A model generated the notes under the pieces. The model had not been told where the DNA came from. It worked only from the letters and a program-made list of their open reading frames with translations, and did not search any database. Below are positions 63,201-64,000 of a DNA stretch of 64,000 nucleotides, in pieces. A program made the position numbers and the translations under genes. The DNA is from Sialis fuliginosa (taxonomy: Eukaryota > Arthropoda > Insecta > Megaloptera > Sialidae): positions 18,104,001 through 18,168,000 of the forward strand of contig OY540812.1 of assembly GCA_961205875.1 (NCBI GenBank), given 5' to 3'. Within the stretch, counting starts at the first letter, position 1. Every line of letters begins with the position of its first letter.

Positions 63201-64000
63201 TAGAAACAGTACTGTAATACACAGTACTGCATTTAATGTTAAGGTAGTTGAACAGGTTTTTACACATTTCAATAATAGATTAATTAAATGCGGATCTCTG
63301 AAAGTCAGGAATTAATCAGGAATATTAAGGAAATATCATATATTTTGTATGTGTTCTTCATTTGTTTGTTTATATGTTTTACTAGAATTTCTTCGTGAAT
63401 GCACACTCGACTGGATCTTTAAAAATGGAAGCAGCAGTGATGGTTTAATTACATCAACATGTAATTAATAAAATGGATTATATTATTACCGTAGAGCCTT
63501 CAAATTTATATTTATATAAAAATAAAACCGCACTAATTTTTAAATTTCATTCTTTTAAATATTTTAATACTTAACAACTTGCACTCATTGTCAGTAATAT
63601 TCAACTGACGTAAATGTTTTCTTGATATTTTTTTTGTAAAATCAAGTCAGTGTGAAGCGTCCCCAATGGCGGCATACACCTAAGTGTACGTACACAAAAG
63701 TCTCGTGCAAACCGAGGCAGAAACCTTACTTACTAAAATACACTGGTAACAACGACGTAGGAAACACGGATAAAGTTTCCTGTTGGAATAACTTTGAAAC
63801 AATAAAACCGCGTGCCGTATTTAGAATACGAGGCTTGAATTGTAATGAACTAACATATCATATTATATCTATCCACCTACGTTAGTACACACACACACAT
63901 ACATATAAATATTTGTATATTTATAAATATATACATTCTCATAAGTACCACTCTAAAATTTTTACATTTTTTGCCAAGAATGTAATATAATTTTGTATCT
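60249..64000. other. Non-coding stretch to the window end
   Basis: AT-rich. The 130-codon plus-strand frame at 60,800-61,192 overlaps two minus-strand frames and shows no domain, initiation or splice context. The frame at 63,652-63,885 has somewhat higher GC content but is also unrecognised. A (CA)n run lies at 63,888-63,899. Confidence 0.3.

Overview
This is an AT-rich, intron-rich and repeat-rich eukaryotic window with no bacterial gene organisation. Spliced exons, short interspersed repeats of kinds common in insects, and hAT-, piggyBac- and pogo-like miniature elements point to an insect. I cannot place the species; a hemipteran or lepidopteran background would fit. There are no rRNA genes, no CRISPR array and no tRNA that I could recognise.

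Positions 1-13,821 look like much or all of one large DNA transposon read on the minus strand. It holds two genes head to tail. The downstream gene is an uninterrupted 813-codon Tnp2/CACTA-like transposase with two N-terminal C2H2 zinc fingers (2,304-4,745). The upstream gene was rebuilt here from six exons (4,931-9,677). All its splice phases agree, and it gives a 500-residue SAM-domain protein of the SAMD3-like family. Upstream of both lies a tandem array (about 10,110-13,480) with nine exactly 257-bp steps. Then comes a terminus at 13,821 that reads CACTGAG followed by an A-run on the minus strand, as CACTA-type ends do. Smaller palindromic elements are nested in the element (119-430, 611-1,670, and a doubly nested pair inside intron 1). 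The opposite end was not found and probably lies left of the window.

Positions 13,822-64,000 are gene-poor. They look like intergenic DNA or the long introns of one or more genes. The best host-gene evidence is one internal coding exon on the plus strand (49,677-49,773) with strong splice sites. Weaker exon candidates lie near 15,490 and 56,700, and there are three GC-rich islands that could be promoters or 5' exons. The rest is a graveyard of small mobile elements. Two hAT-like MITEs have intact 8-bp target duplications (41,099-41,367; 49,882-50,116). Two piggyBac-like MITEs sit between TTAA sites (29,179-29,634; 46,855-47,361). There is a pogo-like MITE (34,405-34,569), several large fold-back elements (20,893-21,238; 54,661-55,432; 59,333-60,248), and fragments of LINEs and insect interspersed repeats.

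The transposase and the SAM protein probably belong to the same element: the transposase would act on the ends and the SAM protein would be an accessory factor. This rests on adjacency, shared orientation and a common flanking terminus, not on any experiment.
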